From: Pythium myriotylum
Taxonomy: Eukaryota; Oomycota; Peronosporomycetes; Pythiales; Pythiaceae
Length of the DNA: 64,000 bases
Assembly (NCBI GenBank): GCA_023091665.1
Contig: JALJCQ010000030.1
Span: 188,501-252,500, forward strand
Direction: 5' to 3'
The notes beneath the pieces were generated by a model. The model was given only the letters and a program-made list of their open reading frames with translations, had not been told where the DNA came from and searched no databases. Of the stretch, positions 60,095-64,000 are shown piece after piece. The stretch's first letter is position 1. The number at the start of each line of letters is the position of its first letter. A program made the position numbers and the translations under genes.

Positions 60095-61660
60095 ATGCCC
60101 ACGGGGCTCTCGCTCCCTCCTCTGCGCGACGACGCGCCCACCGAGGGCTCGCGTCTCTATGCGATCGTCGTCTGCGTCTTCGCGTCGCTCGGCGGGCTCT
60201 TCTTCGGCTACGACCAGGGCGTCACGGGTGGCGTGCTCGTCATGGACTCGTTCCTCGACGACTTCTGCGTCGACTTGGACAAGAACACGCCCGCCGACTG
60301 CCGCGCCAGCGCCACGCAGCTCCCCGTCAACTGGCGCACCTTCACGACGCTCTACAACGTGCTCTACTACCTCGGCTGTCTCGGCGGCGCGGCGCTCGGC
60401 GGCTTCGTGGCCGATCGCTGCGGTCGACGCACGACTATCTTCACCGCCGGGCTTTTCTTCTGTGTCGGAACGATCTGGATCGTCGTCTCGCCTCCGGCGC
60501 ACCACACGGTCATTCTGTTTGGTCGTGTCGTCCAAGGAATGGGCGTCGGCAACTCGTCGTTCTCACTGCCGATCTTCGGAGCCGAGGTGGCGCCGAAAGA
60601 GCTGCGTGGGTTGCTGTCGGGCTTCATGCAGATGACGGTTGTCACGGGTCTGCTGCTCGCCAACGTCGTCAACATCGGTGTCAAGCACGTGGACGAAGGC
60701 TGGCGCATCACGAATGTCGTGGCGTTGCTGCCTCCGGTGATCGTCATGCTCGGTATCTTCTGCGTGCCGGAGAGTCCGCGTTGGATGTACAAACACCAAG
60801 GTCGCGATGCCGCAGAAACGACGTTGAAGAGACTTCGGATGACGGAGAACGTCGGCCGTGAACTCGACGCCATCGGCGAGCAGATTGCTCTTGAAGGCAG
60901 AGAGATTTCGTGGAAGGAGATTCTCGAAAAGACCATTCGTCGGCGAGTTATCATCGCCGTCTTCCTGCAAGTGTTGCAACAAGCGACCGGGATCAATCCT
61001 GTGATGACGTACGGCGCTCAGATTTTCAAAGACGTGGTCGGCGACGGGATATTGTCACTGCTCATTCTTTCGGTTGTCAACTTCGTGAGCACGATCCCTG
61101 CGATGCGGTGGGTTGACACGTACGGACGCCGGACGCTACTTCTGATCGGTGCAGTTGGAATGTGTCTCGGCCACTTGGTCAGTGCTCTTAGCTTTACGCT
61201 TGGCTGCCACGGGAACACCGAAAGTGCTGGTTGTGTGGCTGGCGCTGGATACGTCATAATCGTTGCTGCGTGCTTCTTCGTGTTCAACTTTGCTATCTCA
61301 TGGGGCCCGGTCTGCTGGATATACCCGCCCGAGATCTTTCCGCTCAACGTGCGAGCCAAAGCTGTGTCCCTCTCGACAATGGCCAACTGGGCAGCAGGTG
61401 CTGTCATGATTGCTGTTCCCAAGCTCTTCCCCTACCTCAACCTCAACGGTGTCTTCTTCCTCTTCTTCGCTCTGTGTGCAGGCTGTGGTGTTTTTGTCTG
61501 GCTGTTCTGCCCCGAAACCCGAGGAATTTTGCTTGAAGACGTCGAGGAGCTCTTTCACGGGCCAGCGTCTCGTCACGTGGAGTCGCCAAAGTATGCTTCT
61601 GTCTCCACACCCGAGTCAGGGTCTGCCAGAACTGGATGTTTGCAGTTGATGCATGTCTGA
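60095..61660 (+). CDS. sugar porter family MFS transporter, copy 3
   Basis: The intact frame encodes 521 residues with the same twelve-span layout and motifs as copy 2: FGYDQGVTGGVLVM, ADRCGRR, PESPRWMYKHQGRDAAE, QQATGINPVMTYG, DTYGRRTLLL and FCPETRGILLEDVEELF. The N-terminus and the C-terminal tail differ from copies 1 and 2, and synonymous differences are frequent, so this is an older duplicate. Expected function is proton-linked hexose uptake at the plasma membrane. The upstream region is a tandem minisatellite rather than the CT tract found before copy 1, so regulation is probably different. Confidence 0.92.
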   Translation: MPTGLSLPPLRDDAPTEGSRLYAIVVCVFASLGGLFFGYDQGVTGGVLVMDSFLDDFCVDLDKNTPADCRASATQLPVNWRTFTTLYNVLYYLGCLGGAALGGFVADRCGRRTTIFTAGLFFCVGTIWIVVSPPAHHTVILFGRVVQGMGVGNSSFSLPIFGAEVAPKELRGLLSGFMQMTVVTGLLLANVVNIGVKHVDEGWRITNVVALLPPVIVMLGIFCVPESPRWMYKHQGRDAAETTLKRLRMTENVGRELDAIGEQIALEGREISWKEILEKTIRRRVIIAVFLQVLQQATGINPVMTYGAQIFKDVVGDGILSLLILSVVNFVSTIPAMRWVDTYGRRTLLLIGAVGMCLGHLVSALSFTLGCHGNTESAGCVAGAGYVIIVAACFFVFNFAISWGPVCWIYPPEIFPLNVRAKAVSLSTMANWAAGAVMIAVPKLFPYLNLNGVFFLFFALCAGCGVFVWLFCPETRGILLEDVEELFHGPASRHVESPKYASVSTPESGSARTGCLQLMHV

Positions 61661-61832
61661 TACCAATGAGTCGCAGGCCACCACAGGTTTGTTCTTGAAA
61701 TCTATTTTCGATCAGCCTCTTATTGTCAGAAACGCGAAGGTCGAGTGAGAGAGTGGATGCGAAACGACACCGGCGAAACTGTAGCTTACGGCGGAGCCGA
61801 ATGCTGTCACCTCGTTCGGTGAGCTGTGCGTG

Positions 61833-64000
61833 ATGAACACGACGGGGTCAACTTCCGCTTCTCAAAATGGAGCGTCAATGATGGATTCGCTGGCGAAGCT
61901 GGAGCTGTCCATGCGTCCTCAGTCGGTGCCCTCTTGGCTGAGCAGTGACACTAACCATGCACCGAAAGTCACGTCCCTCGGCCCTCGTCGTAGCGCAGTG
62001 GAGTATATGGACACTCACACTTCCGCATCAACTGCTCCACCACTTATACCTCTGGCAACAATCGCTGAGGCAGGACCATGTCCTGCTTCTTCATCTGGGA
62101 AAACTTCAGCACTAGCAACTGGTCCCTCCGCTGCGTCAGTGCGACCACGCGCACCAATTGTACCTCAAAAAGAGCCACTTGGTGTTGCTCAAGAGAAATC
62201 GTTTCTATCGAAAGAGTCGGAGGTCGGGAACCCGAAGAGAAATCGGCATAGGTCTCGAGCTCCACACATCAGCACAAGCCGGCGAGTCAAACAGTCCATC
62301 ACAGAATCCTTGAAGTCACTTGAATTCTTTGATAAAACAAATCGGAGTCGCGAGCTCTCAGCGAAGTACTCTGTCATGCGCACGCTAGCAGATCCAGAGG
62401 GTAATGTCCACTTCGTCAACATCGACGACGAAGTTGAAATTGGTGATGAGGAGTTCCTCGCAATCCATGAAGAAGAGTCGCAAGCCGGAATGGCAGGAGA
62501 ACACAGCGTATCCATGTTTGACGTGAACAATAAAGCAGCAAAAGGTGGGTTACATCAACAGAAACAAGCGACGGCTAGGGCTAAGCCCCATTCCAGCACT
62601 ACGAATGCAATCGCTTCTTCCGCTCCTACAACCGCACCCTTCGAGATTCCGGAGCTGCCACATGGCCAGCACCTTGTGATCAATATTTTGTCGACATGGG
62701 GCGATCCGTTCTACGTCGGACTCATGGGAATCGAACTCTTCGACCACACTGGTCACACCGTGCACTTGGCCGATATCGACAAACAGCTATCTGCAGATCC
62801 ACCAGACCTGAACGGCGGTGAGCACGACCGAGTCGACCCTCGTACTGTTGACAAACTCGTCGACGGTCACTACTTCACCAGTGATGCGCTTCACGCGTGG
62901 CTTGCGCCTTTCACAAGAGGGCAGAACCACTTCATCTACATGGACTTGGACTACCCGCTCTCCCTAAGCATGATTCGCATATGGAACTACAACACGACTC
63001 GAATTCACTCGTATCGAGGAGCAAGATATGTCGAGATCTCACTGGATGGCAAGTTCATCTTCAAAGGAGAAATCCGCCGAGCACCGGGGAGTGCAATAGA
63101 AGACGTCGATGCGTGCCACGAGTGCATATTGTTCACTACGAGCACATCGATTCTCCGCGTAATCGAAAAGTACGAGAAGCAAAAGGCGAACAAGGTGGTC
63201 GAGACGGCAGGTGCGACTGATGCGCATCCTACTCAAGAGCTGCAACGACCAAAAACTGGGAATCGAGCAAGTCGAAGTTCGAGTTTGACGGCAGGGGTAT
63301 CTGCTCCATCGGGAGTTGGACAGCCCATCTTTCCTTTGAGCTCAGTTCCAAAACCAGCAAAAGCTCTAGCGATGAATCTTCTGAGCCATGCAAACACTAT
63401 ACAGTCTGCAGCATCTCGACCATGCACAGCTCCAATCGTGTGTGACCCATCGAGCGAGAAGCCTGTCGTCTGCCAGCGGGTCGAAATTGTCTTTGAAGCC
63501 AACTGGGGGGATCCGTATGATGTTGGACTAGCTGGTGTCCAGTTCTTGGATAACAATTACACGCCTTTGAAGGCTTCTCTGACGGAGTCTGCCACCGTCA
63601 CAGCCCCTTATGCACCGGAAAAGGCGGGCAAACTTATCGTGTCGCACGGGGCAAGACACCTATCAACCAGCGCGGATGAGATGTGGCTCGCACCTTTGAG
63701 AAGCGTTCTCGGTTTCTTGCCATCAGATCGCAAAGGAGCATTAGTCGTCGACTTCGGTCAGCACGTGACATTGCGCGCCTTGAAAATCTGGAACTATAAC
63801 ACATCGTTGGAAGAATCCTTCAAAGGCGCAAAGCAGATCGCTGTATACGTCGATGGTGTACGGCACAGCAGCTTCTCACTTCGCAAAGCTCCCGGGAACA
63901 TCATGGACTTCGACTTCGGCCAGTTCTTGTACCTCAAAAGTCAGCACTTGAGCGCGTCAGCGACATCCCCAACCGGTTCAGCATCTTGTCAAAGTAATGG
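61833..64000 (+). CDS. KATNIP: KATNIP-like (katanin-interacting) protein, 3' end outside window
   Basis: A single open frame runs from about 61785 to the window edge without a stop; the first ATG is at 61833, giving at least 722 residues. The first ~270 residues are Ser/Pro/Thr-rich linker with MDSLAKLELSMRPQSVPSWL. Then two copies of the domain used in KATNIP/KIAA0556 proteins (DUF4457) appear: the first (~280-445) with WGDPFYVGLMGIELFD, IRIWNYNTTRIHSYRGARYV and LDGKFIFKGEIRRAPG; the second (~550-690) with NWGDPYDVGLAGVQFLD, KIWNYNTSLEESFKGAKQI and RKAPGNIMDFDFGQ. KATNIP is a ciliary-base protein that binds microtubules and katanin, fitting a zoospore-forming organism. An upstream first exon is possible. 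Confidence 0.85.
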   Translation, partial: MNTTGSTSASQNGASMMDSLAKLELSMRPQSVPSWLSSDTNHAPKVTSLGPRRSAVEYMDTHTSASTAPPLIPLATIAEAGPCPASSSGKTSALATGPSAASVRPRAPIVPQKEPLGVAQEKSFLSKESEVGNPKRNRHRSRAPHISTSRRVKQSITESLKSLEFFDKTNRSRELSAKYSVMRTLADPEGNVHFVNIDDEVEIGDEEFLAIHEEESQAGMAGEHSVSMFDVNNKAAKGGLHQQKQATARAKPHSSTTNAIASSAPTTAPFEIPELPHGQHLVINILSTWGDPFYVGLMGIELFDHTGHTVHLADIDKQLSADPPDLNGGEHDRVDPRTVDKLVDGHYFTSDALHAWLAPFTRGQNHFIYMDLDYPLSLSMIRIWNYNTTRIHSYRGARYVEISLDGKFIFKGEIRRAPGSAIEDVDACHECILFTTSTSILRVIEKYEKQKANKVVETAGATDAHPTQELQRPKTGNRASRSSSLTAGVSAPSGVGQPIFPLSSVPKPAKALAMNLLSHANTIQSAASRPCTAPIVCDPSSEKPVVCQRVEIVFEANWGDPYDVGLAGVQFLDNNYTPLKASLTESATVTAPYAPEKAGKLIVSHGARHLSTSADEMWLAPLRSVLGFLPSDRKGALVVDFGQHVTLRALKIWNYNTSLEESFKGAKQIAVYVDGVRHSSFSLRKAPGNIMDFDFGQFLYLKSQHLSASATSPTGSASCQSN

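Overview
The window looks like nuclear DNA from a flagellated oomycete (Pythium/Phytophthora-like). The evidence is a crinkler (CRN) effector gene with the conserved N-terminal header, an omega-3-type fatty acid desaturase of the oomycete Delta-17 kind, a 7TM-TKL kinase fusion, zinc-knuckle 'WRKY19-like' repeats, zoospore/cilium genes (an NDK/adenylate-kinase fusion and a KATNIP-like protein), and compact GC-rich genes with few short GT-AG introns. Many long antisense ORFs are by-products of high GC.

Layout. 0-5 kb: gene-poor, with a broken pogo/Tigger-like transposase relic and long C and G homopolymers. 5-31.3 kb: ordinary dense chromosome. In order it holds a desaturase, a mucin-like surface protein, a PTC7-like phosphatase, an E(z)-type SET methyltransferase, a disordered acidic protein, a PH-PX protein, a helical unknown, a zinc-knuckle protein, a 1400-residue NDK/AK protein, three RING/IBR proteins in a row, and two paralogous membrane proteins around a membrane-anchored methyltransferase. 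Introns were placed by joining GT-AG boundaries that restore conserved reading; they add exons that a simple ORF view misses.

31.6-49.7 kb is the exceptional part: an AT-rich giant palindrome. Two near-identical arms (31600-39504 and 42698-49742) point in opposite directions around a 3.2-kb loop. Each arm carries an archaeo-eukaryotic primase fused to a superfamily 3 (D5-like) helicase that is split by a frameshift between Walker A and Walker B. It also carries an ExoX-C-like double-repeat protein, a small basic protein, a Lys-rich Cys/His protein and dense non-coding repeats. No capsid, integrase or transposase gene was recognised. The loop holds an intact CRN-kinase gene and the 5' relic of a second CRN in mirror orientation. 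Short near-perfect hairpins with a shared core (GATGTACT...AGTACATC) lie near the outer ends. My reading (inference) is an integrated, replication-derived inverted dimer of a linear virus- or plasmid-like element that carries a host-type effector gene.

50.6-61.7 kb: three sugar-porter MFS genes. The first has a 1-nt deletion and lies tail-to-tail with the second. Between copies two and three lie a zinc-finger/coiled-coil protein and the 7TM-TKL receptor kinase. From 61.8 kb a KATNIP-like gene runs off the right edge.
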